The notes: generated from the sequence alone by a model not told the origin. DNA of 64,000 nucleotides from Sulfurospirillum arsenophilum NBRC 109478 (GCF_000813345.1 NZ_BBQF01000001.1:434001-498000), one strand, 5' to 3'; positions 1 through 8,340 are shown, counted from the first letter of the stretch. Translations and numbers: made by a program.

Positions 1-330
1 AGTACCATTGGGTTTGTGGGTAAGTTTTACATCTTCACTGGCGCTATTGAAGCGGGTTATACCTTCTTGGCCGTCTGTGGTATCATCGCGACCTTTATCT
101 CGATCTATTACTACTTCAAACTCATCGCATTGATGTATTTTTACCCTGCATGTGAATCAGAATGGGACGATGTTCCAAGTTTGAGAGGTATAACGCCTAT
201 TACGATTGGCGTTATTGCTATAGCCGTTATTTGGGGAGGTATTGGCAATACCTTTATCGCCTACTTCCCTGGAGTCGACTTCTTGATCGATACGGCAAGA
301 CTTTCGTATATGTCGTTGTTTATTAAATAG
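1..330 (+). CDS. nuoN: NADH-quinone oxidoreductase subunit N, C-terminal part
   Basis: This is the 3' end of a gene that starts before the window. The open frame runs from base 1 (S-T-I-G-F-V-G-K-F-Y) to a TAG at 328-330. NuoN is a proton-pumping, antiporter-like membrane subunit of respiratory complex I. The GFxGKFY segment followed by long hydrophobic helices and a YYYFKLI motif is typical of the NuoN C-terminus. A GTG at 16 could be mistaken for a start but is internal to the conserved GFxGKFY motif. nuoN is normally last in nuo operons; here it converges on nuoF of the opposite strand, so the complex I genes seem split into two facing transcription units. Confidence 0.88.
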   Translation, partial: STIGFVGKFYIFTGAIEAGYTFLAVCGIIATFISIYYYFKLIALMYFYPACESEWDDVPSLRGITPITIGVIAIAVIWGGIGNTFIAYFPGVDFLIDTARLSYMSLFIK

Positions 331-352
331 CCTTTACATGTAAAGGCTATTT
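325..352. terminator. 28-bp perfect palindrome acting as shared terminator between nuoN and nuoF
   Basis: The half-site AAATAGCCTTTACA is followed directly by its exact complement, so the whole 28 bp is self-complementary about the centre of TTTACATGTAAA. It contains both stop codons (nuoN TAG 328-330, nuoF TAG 349-347) and fills the 16-bp gap between the convergent genes. Either transcript would form a GC-anchored hairpin followed by a short T run, so a bidirectional terminator is the simplest reading. The central 12 bp is a copy of the dispersed palindrome family. Confidence 0.7.
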
Positions 353-1591
353 GAGCAATGCTTCAAACTCTTCACGGAATTTTTTAATATAACTCTGCGC
401 AATAAAAGCCACCGATGGAGCAAAAACGCAGATGGTTTTGCCATTGAGCATATCGCACGCGTCAAGGATGGTGTCGAAGTCTTCTTTAGTCCCTTTGCCA
501 GCTAAGATTTTGGCTAAGATGCGATCGACCCAGCCTGTGCCTTCACGACATGGTGTGCATTGTCCGCAAGATTCGTGGTGGTAAAACTCAAAGAGGTTTT
601 TCATCACTTCAGGGATGCTCACGTCTTCGTTCATCACGATCATGCCGCCTGTTCCAAGGGATGAGCCATGCGCTTTGAGGCTTTCGTAGTCCAGCGTTAT
701 ATCTTCGATTTCATCGGCTCTGAGAATTTGCACCGATGAACCACCGGGGATGATGGCTTTAAGTTTTTTGCCGTCTTTGATACCACCGCACAGATCGTAA
801 ATGACCTCTTTCATGGAAGTTCCAAAAGGAAGTTCATACACGCCTGGGTGTTCTACGTGACCGCTGATGCCAAAGAGCATCGTGCCAGGAGATTCTTTGG
901 TGCCATACATCTGGTACGCGCCATAGCCCTCGTTGATGATGTAGGGAACACTCGCGATGGTCTCAACATTGTTCACGACCGTTGGATTACCAAAAAACCA
1001 CTCCGGCTCCTTGCCTTTAGGTTTAAGTCTAGGATGTCCGCGCTTGCCTTCTAAGGACTCTAAAAGAGCGGTTTTTTCACCACAGATGTATGCACCAGCC
1101 CCTTTGTGAATTGTTACATGTAAAGCATAGTTATGCCCTAGAATGCTCTCTCCCAAAATGCCTGCTTCATACGCTTCATCGATAGCACTTTGCAAACGAT
1201 GCATCCAAAAGACATATTCGCCACGGATATACACATACGCATGATGCGCGCCAATAGCATAGCTTGAGCAAATGATACCCTCAATAAGCAGATGCGGGTC
1301 AAACTCTAAAAGCTGGCGGTCTTTAAACGTGCCCGGTTCGCCCTCGTCAGCATTGATAACCAAGTAAACGGGTTTGGTGTTTTGAGGAGAGATCAGTCGC
1401 CATTTTTCACCCGTATGTGCTCCACCACCGCCTTTACCGCGAAGTCCACTTTTTTCGACTTCAGTGGTGACTTCATCGGGGCTCATTTTAAAGAGTTTTT
1501 CTAAAGAGGCATATCTGCCATTTTCTTGTGCTACGCAAAGCGTGTAGGCTTCGGGAATATCAAAATTTTTGCTTACCAGTTTAACGATCAT
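347..1591 (-). CDS. nuoF: NADH-quinone oxidoreductase subunit F (NADH-binding)
   Basis: About 414 aa. NuoF binds NADH and FMN and carries 4Fe-4S cluster N3, the electron entry point of complex I. Visible motifs are the glycine-rich FMN/NADH loop GLRGKGGGGAHTG (about residues 49-61), GEPGTFKDRQLL, CGEKTALLESLEGKRG, and the cluster ligands SCGQCTPCREG (about 335-345) with a fourth Cys in KTICVF near 387. I chose the ATG at 1591-1589 (MIVKLVSKNFD), which overlaps the nuoE stop by 11 bp; the frame extends upstream to 1654 but only inside nuoE. Many Campylobacter and Helicobacter complex I operons lack nuoE/nuoF, so their presence suggests true NADH oxidation. Confidence 0.93.
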   Translation of the reverse strand: MIVKLVSKNFDIPEAYTLCVAQENGRYASLEKLFKMSPDEVTTEVEKSGLRGKGGGGAHTGEKWRLISPQNTKPVYLVINADEGEPGTFKDRQLLEFDPHLLIEGIICSSYAIGAHHAYVYIRGEYVFWMHRLQSAIDEAYEAGILGESILGHNYALHVTIHKGAGAYICGEKTALLESLEGKRGHPRLKPKGKEPEWFFGNPTVVNNVETIASVPYIINEGYGAYQMYGTKESPGTMLFGISGHVEHPGVYELPFGTSMKEVIYDLCGGIKDGKKLKAIIPGGSSVQILRADEIEDITLDYESLKAHGSSLGTGGMIVMNEDVSIPEVMKNLFEFYHHESCGQCTPCREGTGWVDRILAKILAGKGTKEDFDTILDACDMLNGKTICVFAPSVAFIAQSYIKKFREEFEALLK

Positions 1592-2066
1592 GTGAAAGTT
1601 CCTCCAAAAGCGCATCGAGCTTTTCAAGGGTGAGGTTTTCGATGTAGTCATCATTCAGGCGCATACAAGGGCTTGTGCCACATGAGCCTAAACACTCAAC
1701 TAAGGTGAGGGTAAATTTACCATCTTTGCTCGTTTCTCCAGCTTTGATGCCAAGGCGGTTTTGCAAATGTTCTTGCAAGGTTTTAGAGCCTGCAAGCATA
1801 CACGAGAGTGTTTTGCACAGTTGCAAATGGTATGTTCCGATGGGTTGGAGGAGAAACATCGTGTAAAAAGAGGCGACAGAGTAGACATCCATCGCAGAAC
1901 ACTCCAACTTTTTGGCAATGAATTGCATCGCTTCAAGGCTGATCCATCCCTCTTGGTACTGAACCATCCACAAAGAAGGAAGCATTAAAGAGTTTTTATC
2001 GGGATAGCGTTCAAGAAGTGCGTTGAACTTTTCCTCATTTTCTTGATTGAACGAAAAGATACTCAT
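1581..2066 (-). CDS. nuoE: NADH-quinone oxidoreductase subunit E (24 kDa, 2Fe-2S)
   Basis: 161 aa, in the usual size range for NuoE. This peripheral-arm subunit carries the 2Fe-2S cluster N1a next to the FMN in NuoF. The thioredoxin-like C-terminal domain shows the ligand pairs CKTLSC (about residues 79-84) and CLGSC (about 122-126). It overlaps nuoCD by 4 bp (ATGA-type) and nuoF by 11 bp, indicating translational coupling in a nuoA-B-CD-E-F operon. Confidence 0.92.
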   Translation of the reverse strand: MSIFSFNQENEEKFNALLERYPDKNSLMLPSLWMVQYQEGWISLEAMQFIAKKLECSAMDVYSVASFYTMFLLQPIGTYHLQLCKTLSCMLAGSKTLQEHLQNRLGIKAGETSKDGKFTLTLVECLGSCGTSPCMRLNDDYIENLTLEKLDALLEELSHDR

Positions 2067-3733
2067 CTATCCAACTCCCCTGCAATGATATTGAGACTGC
2101 CAAGGCTTAAAACGGCATCTGCAATCATGGTACCTTCAATAAGGCTTGGGTATGCTGCCATTGCGTAAAAACAAGGAGGTCTAACTTTAACTTTATACGG
2201 TGTGCCACTGCCATTGCTGACAACGAAAAAGCCTAACTCGCCGTTCGCACCTTCAATAGCTCTATAATACTCGGAAGTGGGTACTTTAACCCCTTCGTAA
2301 ATCAGTTTAAATTGATTCATCAATCCTTCGATATTGCCATAAACATCTTTTTTAGCAGGCAAGGAGATCGCAGAGTCTTGCACGCAAATAGCCCCACCAG
2401 GTAAGCGTTGCATCGCTTGATTGATAATGCGTGTACTTTGCTTGATCTCTTCAAAACGTACCATCATACGGTCATAGACATCTCCAACACTGCCCAGTGC
2501 AATGTCAAAATCAAACGTCTCATAATGATAATAAGGTGCTGTGACGCGAAGATCGTAAGGAACACCACATGCTCTTAGATTTGGTCCTGTAATTCCCATG
2601 TTGATGGCATCTTCTTTGGTGATAATACCGACATTTTGAGTACGATCATGGAAAATACGGTTGTGTTCAATGAGTTTAAGCGCTTCTCCTACCCCTTGTT
2701 CAATCTCTTTAAGGCATACGTTTAAGTCATGCTCGAACCCATCGTACAAGTCGTGGCTCATTCCACCGATGCGCATATAAGAGTTGGTAAGGCGCGCTCC
2801 TGTCAGCTTTGAGAGAAGATCGTAAACTTTTTCACGGGGATTGTAAAGATACCAGTAATTTGTGAGTGCGCCCATATCGACTAAGATGGCAGCTAAGCAG
2901 ACCAAATGGTCGATGATACGTGAAAGTTCACCGATGATAACGCGAATAAACTTTGCACGCTCTGGCAAATCAACACCTAAAATACCCTCAACAGCGTGCG
3001 CATAAGCGATGTTGTTTAAAATTGCTGAGCAGTAATTAAGCCTATCAGTATACGGAATGATTTGGTTATAGGTATGGTTTTCGCATGATTTCTCGAACCC
3101 TCGGTGTAAGTAGCCGATTTCACTGACCGCACAGGTGATGTTCTCACCATCCAGTGCCACAAAAGTGCGAATCGTTCCGTGGCTTGCAGGATGCGCAGGG
3201 CCAAGGTTGAGGAACATAAGTTCATCTTGAGACGTGTAACCTTTGGTTTTGAGGCGTGGTGTCATCTCATCCATCAGGTCATCGCTTTGATGGCACAATT
3301 GTCCTTGCGTAATGGGATAATCTTTACGCAACGGATGCCCCACAAACTCTTTATGATTTAAAATGCGTTTGAGGTTAGGGTGGTTTTTAAAATGAATGCC
3401 ATACTGATCCCAAATTTCCCGTTCCGCCCAGTTGGCACTCTTAAATAAAGAGGTAATACTTTGCGTTGCCAAAGAGCTGTCGATGTAGGTTTTAAGGGTG
3501 ATGAGGTTTTTAAAATGGTGATCGCGTAAAATATAGACGATGGCAAAACGCTCAGGCTGATCCTTTACATGTAAATAATCAATGGCGGTCATATCGACCA
3601 AAAAAGTGTAGTTATCTTTTTCTTGAAGTATTTGCAACACCTGTAAGATGAGCTCTTTGGGGAGAACATACGCACCATAAGCATCTAGTTTATAATGTTC
3701 TTCAAAGAGTTTTTTAAATGCATTAGGCATCAA
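2063..3733 (-). CDS. nuoCD: fused NADH-quinone oxidoreductase subunits C and D
   Basis: 556 aa. Residues 1 to about 155 match NuoC (30 kDa; WAEREIWDQYGIHF and HPLRKDYP motifs). About 168 to the end match NuoD (49 kDa; LNLGPAHPASHGT, YLHRGFEKSCE, GANGELGFFVVSNG, LSLGSLNIIAGELDR), which helps form the quinone site. The reading frame is continuous, so this is a true fusion as in E. coli. The C-terminal D-R ending is normal for NuoD. It overlaps nuoB by 11 bp. One copy of TTTACATGTAAA lies in the NuoC part, encoding L-H-V-K. Confidence 0.93.
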   Translation of the reverse strand: MMPNAFKKLFEEHYKLDAYGAYVLPKELILQVLQILQEKDNYTFLVDMTAIDYLHVKDQPERFAIVYILRDHHFKNLITLKTYIDSSLATQSITSLFKSANWAEREIWDQYGIHFKNHPNLKRILNHKEFVGHPLRKDYPITQGQLCHQSDDLMDEMTPRLKTKGYTSQDELMFLNLGPAHPASHGTIRTFVALDGENITCAVSEIGYLHRGFEKSCENHTYNQIIPYTDRLNYCSAILNNIAYAHAVEGILGVDLPERAKFIRVIIGELSRIIDHLVCLAAILVDMGALTNYWYLYNPREKVYDLLSKLTGARLTNSYMRIGGMSHDLYDGFEHDLNVCLKEIEQGVGEALKLIEHNRIFHDRTQNVGIITKEDAINMGITGPNLRACGVPYDLRVTAPYYHYETFDFDIALGSVGDVYDRMMVRFEEIKQSTRIINQAMQRLPGGAICVQDSAISLPAKKDVYGNIEGLMNQFKLIYEGVKVPTSEYYRAIEGANGELGFFVVSNGSGTPYKVKVRPPCFYAMAAYPSLIEGTMIADAVLSLGSLNIIAGELDR

Positions 3734-4241
3734 GCACTCCTTTGAAAACTCGTTTGGCGCGATCCTCTAAGAGGCTCTGCGTTGCTTGGATTTTTTGAAT
3801 TTCCAAAAGGGCGTCTAAAAAAGCTTCAGGACGAGGAGGGCAACCTGCAACATAGACATCGACAGGTATGATGCTATCAATGCCTTGGAGGGTCGTGTAG
3901 TTGTCGTAAAAGCCTCCACTGCAAGCACATGCTCCCGCACTGATGACCCATTTAGGCTCACTCATCTGATCGTAAATCTTTTTTAAAATAGGGGCTTGTT
4001 TGTAGCTGATCGTTCCTGCAATAATAAGTAGATCGGCTTGGCGTGGAGAGAAACGTACCACTTCGGCGCCGAAGCGAGAGATGTCGTATTTGCTACTTGC
4101 TACGCTCATAAATTCAATGGCGCAACATGCCGTTCCAAAAATGTAAGGCCACATGGAAGATTCTCTTGCCCAAGAAATGGCACTGTCTAGTTTGGTGGTG
4201 ATGAGGCTTTCGCCAAAAATTGCTTCTGCGCCTACTGCCAT
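3723..4241 (-). CDS. nuoB: NADH-quinone oxidoreductase subunit B (PSST, cluster N2)
   Basis: 172 aa. NuoB carries cluster N2, which passes electrons to quinone at the interface with NuoD. Ligands and signatures seen are the tandem cysteines in CCAIEFMS (about residues 39-46), the GACACSGGF motif and VAGCPPRPEAF near residue 135. It is flanked by nuoA (10-bp overlap) and nuoCD (11-bp overlap) in the same operon. Confidence 0.95.
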   Translation of the reverse strand: MAVGAEAIFGESLITTKLDSAISWARESSMWPYIFGTACCAIEFMSVASSKYDISRFGAEVVRFSPRQADLLIIAGTISYKQAPILKKIYDQMSEPKWVISAGACACSGGFYDNYTTLQGIDSIIPVDVYVAGCPPRPEAFLDALLEIQKIQATQSLLEDRAKRVFKGVLDA

Positions 4242-4594
4242 GAGAGTGCCTTAATACGGTAGATGTAAATGAGTCCAAACAGAAGCAGTCCAATGAAAGT
4301 AAACATCTCAAAAAGCCCAAAAAAGCCTAATTCTCGTACATTGACTGCCCAAGGGAACATAAAAACAATTTCCACATCAAAAAGGACAAATAAAATAGCA
4401 ACCAGATAAAACTTGGCGCTAAAGCGACTCTCACTGTTTCCAATAGGCGAGCTGATACCACTTTCGTACACACTATTTTTAGCTTTATTGCCAACGTTGG
4501 AGGGTCCTAATTTTTGACTGAGTAGAAAAAGAGTAGGAAGCAGTATAACCAGTAGAGCGACGATACATGAGGCCAAAATGAGTTCTAATGACAT
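4232..4594 (-). CDS. nuoA: NADH-quinone oxidoreductase subunit A
   Basis: 120 aa from the ATG at 4594 (MSLELILASC). NuoA is a three-helix membrane subunit; conserved features are YESGI..P.G, RFSAKFYLVAILFVLFDVE and MFPWA. The start is uncertain: no clear Shine-Dalgarno precedes 4594, while a TTG at 4672 is preceded by GAGGA 8 nt upstream and would add 26 residues unlike NuoA N-termini. The ATG is preferred on family length and sequence. This is the first gene of the minus-strand nuo operon, so its promoter should lie between 4595 and 4755. Confidence 0.88.
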   Translation of the reverse strand: MSLELILASCIVALLVILLPTLFLLSQKLGPSNVGNKAKNSVYESGISSPIGNSESRFSAKFYLVAILFVLFDVEIVFMFPWAVNVRELGFFGLFEMFTFIGLLLFGLIYIYRIKALSWQ

Positions 4595-4712
4595 GGGCGC
4601 ATCTTTTGTTGAAGTTCGATGGTTTGATAATAGCCAAAGAATTTTAAAATCCACGTAAAAAAAGAAAATCAATTTTTATTTCCTCACAAGAGGAGGTCTT
4701 AAGTCATTTTTT

Positions 4713-4720
4713 TATAAAAT
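4713..4720 (+). promoter_or_regulatory. candidate -10 element (TATAAAAT) for the csd6-like gene
   Basis: TATAAAAT lies 36 nt before the ATG at 4756, preceded by a T-run. Epsilonproteobacterial sigma70 promoters usually show a strong -10 box and T-rich DNA instead of a -35 box. The region is also the divergent promoter zone for nuoA. Based on sequence appearance only. Confidence 0.4.
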
Positions 4721-4755
4721 AGCCTCCAAAAATTGTAATTAGCAAGAGGGGTTGT

Positions 4756-5853
4756 ATGCGTTATCTAGTCTTTTTATCTTTATGTGCATTTGCTTTATAT
4801 GCAGCGACAGCTGAGGATATTTATAAAATTTATAAAACAAAAGGCATTAATGCCGTTGAGGATTTTCTCAAAAAAGAGTTTGAATCCAAAGAGGTCAAAG
4901 AAGCTCCTGTAAAAGAAGTTAAAAAAGAGAAAGAAGAGATTAAAGAACCCGTCATTAAACTTGGTCAAAAAAAGCTTGTTAAACCAAAAGTCCCAACAGA
5001 AAAAGAGTCTATGGCACGCGATTATTGGTTGAAACAATTTAAAAACATTGATGTTAGTTATGGCTATTATGAAGATGTCGAATCACTCATCGTGTGTGAA
5101 AAAGATCGAAAGCGTTGTGAAGTTTATCACAATGAAGACGATGGTTTAAAATTGATTCGTGGACACGATGTCATCATGGGTAAAAGTGGTGATAAAGTCA
5201 AACGAGGCGATCTTAAAACGCCTGTTGGTGTGTATGAAATCACGAAACGTTTTAAACCGATGGATCAATTTTACGGACCTTTAGCATTTGTGCTTTCGTA
5301 TCCTAACCTTTTTGATAGCCTTAGAGGTAGAAATGGTGATGGTATTTGGATTCACGGTATGCCAATTGATGGCAAAGATCGTGATGATCGTACCAAAGGA
5401 TGTGTTGCATTTGAAAACAATAGCCTTCTTGTTCTTGATACTGAAATTAACGCTGAAAGTGCCATGATCATCATTGGTGAGAGTAAAGTTCCAAAATTGA
5501 CCAAAGAGGCAGTGGCTTCTGTTATGAGTGAAGTCTATAAATGGCAACACGCATGGAAAATCAATGACATTAATGCGTATTTGAATTTCTACTCGAATGA
5601 TTTTAAAAAATCAGATGGATCAGGCAAGCTGCAATTTTCCAATATGAAAAAACAGATTTTTTCACGTAAAGAGAACAAAACGATTGTTTTTGAACATATT
5701 GCTATTGCTCCGTATCCAACACTAGACGATCGCAAACTTTTTAAAGTTTCATTTTTCCAAACGTATAAAAGCCCTTCTTTTGGTTCAAAAGGTGAGAAAG
5801 AGCTTTATATCGAATTGGTGGGAGACAAGATGCAAATCTTGGCAGAGAAATAA
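4756..5853 (+). CDS. csd6: Csd6/Pgp2-type L,D-carboxypeptidase (YkuD fold), periplasmic cell-shape enzyme
   Basis: 365 aa with an N-terminal signal peptide (about 1-18, MRYLVFLSLCAFALYAATA). A lysine/glutamate-rich segment (about 45-75) leads to a YkuD domain (about 110-245) and an NTF2-like C-terminal domain (about 250-365). The catalytic pair is His200 (WIHGMP) and Cys216 (TKGCVAF), 16 residues apart as I recall for H. pylori Csd6. That family trims peptidoglycan tetrapeptides to tripeptides and helps set helical cell shape. The domain order makes this assignment stronger than generic L,D-transpeptidase. It is followed 9 bp later by a small conserved gene and alr, also wall-related. Confidence 0.82.
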   Translation: MRYLVFLSLCAFALYAATAEDIYKIYKTKGINAVEDFLKKEFESKEVKEAPVKEVKKEKEEIKEPVIKLGQKKLVKPKVPTEKESMARDYWLKQFKNIDVSYGYYEDVESLIVCEKDRKRCEVYHNEDDGLKLIRGHDVIMGKSGDKVKRGDLKTPVGVYEITKRFKPMDQFYGPLAFVLSYPNLFDSLRGRNGDGIWIHGMPIDGKDRDDRTKGCVAFENNSLLVLDTEINAESAMIIIGESKVPKLTKEAVASVMSEVYKWQHAWKINDINAYLNFYSNDFKKSDGSGKLQFSNMKKQIFSRKENKTIVFEHIAIAPYPTLDDRKLFKVSFFQTYKSPSFGSKGEKELYIELVGDKMQILAEK

Positions 5854-5862
5854 GGATACATC

Positions 5863-6099
5863 ATGAATCCACATGAGATAGAGATTGACAAAGAACTCGA
5901 TAAGCTTCTCGATGCGAGAGATGCTTTTATGGCTTACATCGATGCGAATGTTCCAAAAGAGAAAAATGGTATCGCCTTTGATTTTTCCAATCATCCAACG
6001 TTGGATGCGAAAGCTATCTATGAGCATTTTTATAAACTCGATTATCAAGCCCGTAAAATTCGTGGTTTTGTAATTCGTAACCTTGGGGTGAAAGCGTAA
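5863..6099 (+). CDS. small conserved protein of unknown function (78 aa)
   Basis: Begins 9 bp after csd6 with an AAGGA ribosome site, and ends 4 bp before alr, so it is co-transcribed. The protein is highly charged, predicted alpha-helical and has no signal peptide or membrane segment. It starts NPHEIEIDKELDKLL and ends RGFVIRNLGVKA. I do not recognise a named family. Its tight position between two peptidoglycan-precursor/remodelling genes is the only hint to its role. Confidence 0.75.
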   Translation: MNPHEIEIDKELDKLLDARDAFMAYIDANVPKEKNGIAFDFSNHPTLDAKAIYEHFYKLDYQARKIRGFVIRNLGVKA

Positions 6100-6103
6100 A
6101 ACA

Positions 6104-7132
6104 ATGGCATTTATTACGATTAACAAAGCGCATTTCTTCCACAATCTTGATGTGTTATGCGCTAAGGCTGGGGGAAAAACGAAGCTTATGGCGGTTTTAA
6201 AAGACAACGCTTATGGGCATGATCTGAGGCTTATGGCTTCTCTTGCTTCGGAGTATGGCTTAAGCAAAGCAGCGGTTAAAAATATCGAAGAAGCCGAAAT
6301 GATCGCCGATCTTTTTGAAGAGGTCTTGGTCTTAGTCGATCACCCAACATCTCAAAAACTCTCCCCTTCCATCTCTTTTGCGGCACACTCATATGAAGCA
6401 CTCCAAGCTCTGCCTATTGGTACTTCGATTCATTTAAGCCTAGATACTGGAATGCACAGAAACGGCATTAAAGAAGATCAAATTGATGAGGCAATGGCAC
6501 TTATTCATGCTAAAAAGTTACGCTTAAAAGGTGTCTTTACACACTTTAGAAGTTCTGATGAACTAAGCAGTGAATTTTTTTGGCAACGTGCCAATTTTGA
6601 GCGGTTTAAAAAACGCATTAAAGCACTTATTGAACAGTATGGATTACCTAAAACTTCATTTCATTCGTGCAACTCAGCAGGCTTACTTCGTACGCACTCT
6701 TTAGGCGATGATGACTATGCTCGTTCGGGCATTGCTATGTATGGTTACACAACACTCGATCCGTTAATTGCTACGTTTGATCTTAAACCTGTTCTTGCTC
6801 TTTGGGCGGAGAGGCTTAGTACGCGCATCCTCAAAAAAGGTGAACGTGTAGGGTATGGCGGTGTTTATGAAGCAAAATCAGATGAGCTTATCTCAACCTA
6901 TGACATTGGTTATGGGGATGGTTTCTTTCGCTTTGATGGATTTGACCCTGTGGTAATGGCGGATGGAAGCTTGAGCAAAGGACGCATGTCGATGGACAGT
7001 TTTTGCCTTGGTGGTGATGCACCAAACGTGTGTATGTTTGATGATGCCAATCCTTTAGCGCAACAGTTTCATACCATTAGTTATGAGATCATCACCAAGC
7101 TATATCCGGCGTTAAAACGAAAGATTATTTAG
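6104..7132 (+). CDS. alr: alanine racemase
   Basis: 342 aa. Interconverts L- and D-alanine for peptidoglycan using pyridoxal phosphate. The PLP lysine is in AVLKDNAYGHD (Lys33), HLSLDTGMHRNGI and the HSCNSAG motif lie in the barrel, and the second catalytic tyrosine is in RVGYGGVYEA. DIGYGDGFFR and the SMD motif (GRMSMDSF) of the C-terminal domain are present. Slightly short (bacterial Alr is usually 350-390 aa). Converges with the next gene with one base between stop codons and no visible terminator. Confidence 0.93.
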   Translation: MAFITINKAHFFHNLDVLCAKAGGKTKLMAVLKDNAYGHDLRLMASLASEYGLSKAAVKNIEEAEMIADLFEEVLVLVDHPTSQKLSPSISFAAHSYEALQALPIGTSIHLSLDTGMHRNGIKEDQIDEAMALIHAKKLRLKGVFTHFRSSDELSSEFFWQRANFERFKKRIKALIEQYGLPKTSFHSCNSAGLLRTHSLGDDDYARSGIAMYGYTTLDPLIATFDLKPVLALWAERLSTRILKKGERVGYGGVYEAKSDELISTYDIGYGDGFFRFDGFDPVVMADGSLSKGRMSMDSFCLGGDAPNVCMFDDANPLAQQFHTISYEIITKLYPALKRKII

Positions 7133-7133
7133 C

Positions 7134-7511
7134 TTATAGGCTTACGATACCTGCTTCAAAAAGAATGCCATCGATGGCATGAGATGCTGCAAATTCGATC
7201 TCATTGTCATCATTGCTAAGAAGCAATACTTTACCATCAAAGAGATAATCATCAGCAATTTTTTGTGCATGCAATGCTAAGCTTTTATCGACAATGAAAT
7301 ACGTTGCACCTAGCGCATTTGCCAAAACAAGCTCCTTAATATGCTTTACATGTAAAGCAAACGAAACGTTTTGTGACACACAATAGGCTGAAAGTGTCGG
7401 TTCAAAATCAAATAAAACCACCGCATTTGATGGTGTTTTAGCAATCTCTTCGATAGATGCAACACGGTAAAAAGGCTCGCTAGGGATAAGTTCATGACCA
7501 ATGAGTAACAT
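7134..7511 (-). CDS. conserved hypothetical protein (about 125 aa)
   Basis: I chose the ATG at 7511 (MLLIGHELIPSEPFYRV), which overlaps the stop of the upstream gene as TAATG; an in-frame start at 7529 lies inside that gene. Alternating beta/alpha pattern with no signal peptide; it looks like a small Rossmann-type cytoplasmic protein (AVVLFDF, ATYFIVD, GKVLLLSNDD strands). No named family recognised. Last gene of an rsmG-PP0621-like-this gene unit. A GCTTTACATGTAAAGC palindrome at 7343-7358 encodes L-H-V-K in it. Confidence 0.75.
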   Translation of the reverse strand: MLLIGHELIPSEPFYRVASIEEIAKTPSNAVVLFDFEPTLSAYCVSQNVSFALHVKHIKELVLANALGATYFIVDKSLALHAQKIADDYLFDGKVLLLSNDDNEIEFAASHAIDGILFEAGIVSL

Positions 7512-7735
7512 TAGGGTAACCTCGCACACTCTTTCGAGCAGTAGAAAAGGCCATCTTTGATGATTGCCTCTTTATGGCTGATAAAAGTTGAACACGTTTG
7601 GCACTCTACCATCGTTTCACCCTCTAAGACTTTTTTAGAAGCACTTTTTTGGATATCTTCCTTACGACTATTTTTGAAAAAAAACATATAGATTAGAAAA
7701 ATTATAACAGCAAATAGTGCAATTTTAAGCAGCAT
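7511..7735 (-). CDS. PP0621-family small membrane protein with zinc-ribbon-like cysteines
   Basis: 74 aa from the ATG at 7735 (AAGG 6 nt upstream); an ATG at 7741 is also in frame. One N-terminal membrane helix (LLKIALFAVIIFLIYMFFF) is followed by a basic linker and a small metal-binding module with CQTC and YCSKEC cysteine pairs. This arrangement matches the PP0621/TRASH-like family; its function is unknown. It overlaps the end of rsmG and the start of the next gene. Confidence 0.72.
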   Translation of the reverse strand: MLLKIALFAVIIFLIYMFFFKNSRKEDIQKSASKKVLEGETMVECQTCSTFISHKEAIIKDGLFYCSKECARLP

Positions 7736-8294
7736 CAACATCCTTCATAACAAGATAATAGCGTTTGTCACGTTGGTAAACCTGACAATTTGATAACCCT
7801 TTGATCTCTTCTTCCACCAATTCACCTTTGTAAAAAAGAAGTGTTGTGGAAGGATCAATAAAATGTTTGCATAACTTGACCAACATTTTAGTATTGGTGA
7901 CCGCTCGAGAACTGATGAGATCGACTTTAAAAGGGGCGACCTTCTCGACTCTGTTTGTGGCAATATCGACATTTTTAAGTTCAAGTGTTGTCTTAGCAAG
8001 GTGTAAAAAAGCGCTTTTTTTCGCAATGGGTTCAAACAGCGTAAAATGAACATGTGGCAAGGCAAGTGCTAAAAGCAATCCTGGAAATCCAGCCCCTGTT
8101 CCTATGTCAATAGCGCTTTTAATTTCGTTTACATGTAAATATTCTAAAGGATAGATGCTATCTTCAACATTTTTCAGCACTACTTCTTTGCTCTTAGCAC
8201 CTGAAATATTGTGAGTTTGGTTGTACTGAAGCAAAAGTGTCGTAAACGTATCGACGTCTTGCCAAAATGTATCAGGAAGCGAATATGCAGCCAT
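7725..8294 (-). CDS. rsmG: 16S rRNA (guanine527-N7)-methyltransferase
   Basis: 189 aa. RsmG (GidB) uses SAM to methylate G527 of 16S rRNA; loss gives low-level streptomycin resistance in several bacteria. The SAM motif is AIDIGTGAGFPGLLLALALP (about 62-81), with FLH and ISSRAVTN conserved downstream. It is first of a three-gene overlapping unit. Upstream is a tandem 9-bp repeat and a candidate promoter. A TTTACATGTAAA copy encodes L-H-V-N. Confidence 0.93.
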   Translation of the reverse strand: MAAYSLPDTFWQDVDTFTTLLLQYNQTHNISGAKSKEVVLKNVEDSIYPLEYLHVNEIKSAIDIGTGAGFPGLLLALALPHVHFTLFEPIAKKSAFLHLAKTTLELKNVDIATNRVEKVAPFKVDLISSRAVTNTKMLVKLCKHFIDPSTTLLFYKGELVEEEIKGLSNCQVYQRDKRYYLVMKDVDAA

Positions 8295-8340
8295 GCCTAA
8301 AAACCTTTCATATGAGTTAAAGGTATATCCTACCCAAATG

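Noticed and set aside
347-4594. Minus-strand nuo genes being a degraded second copy
   Set aside because: All five genes are full length with intact cofactor motifs and tight overlaps, so they look functional.
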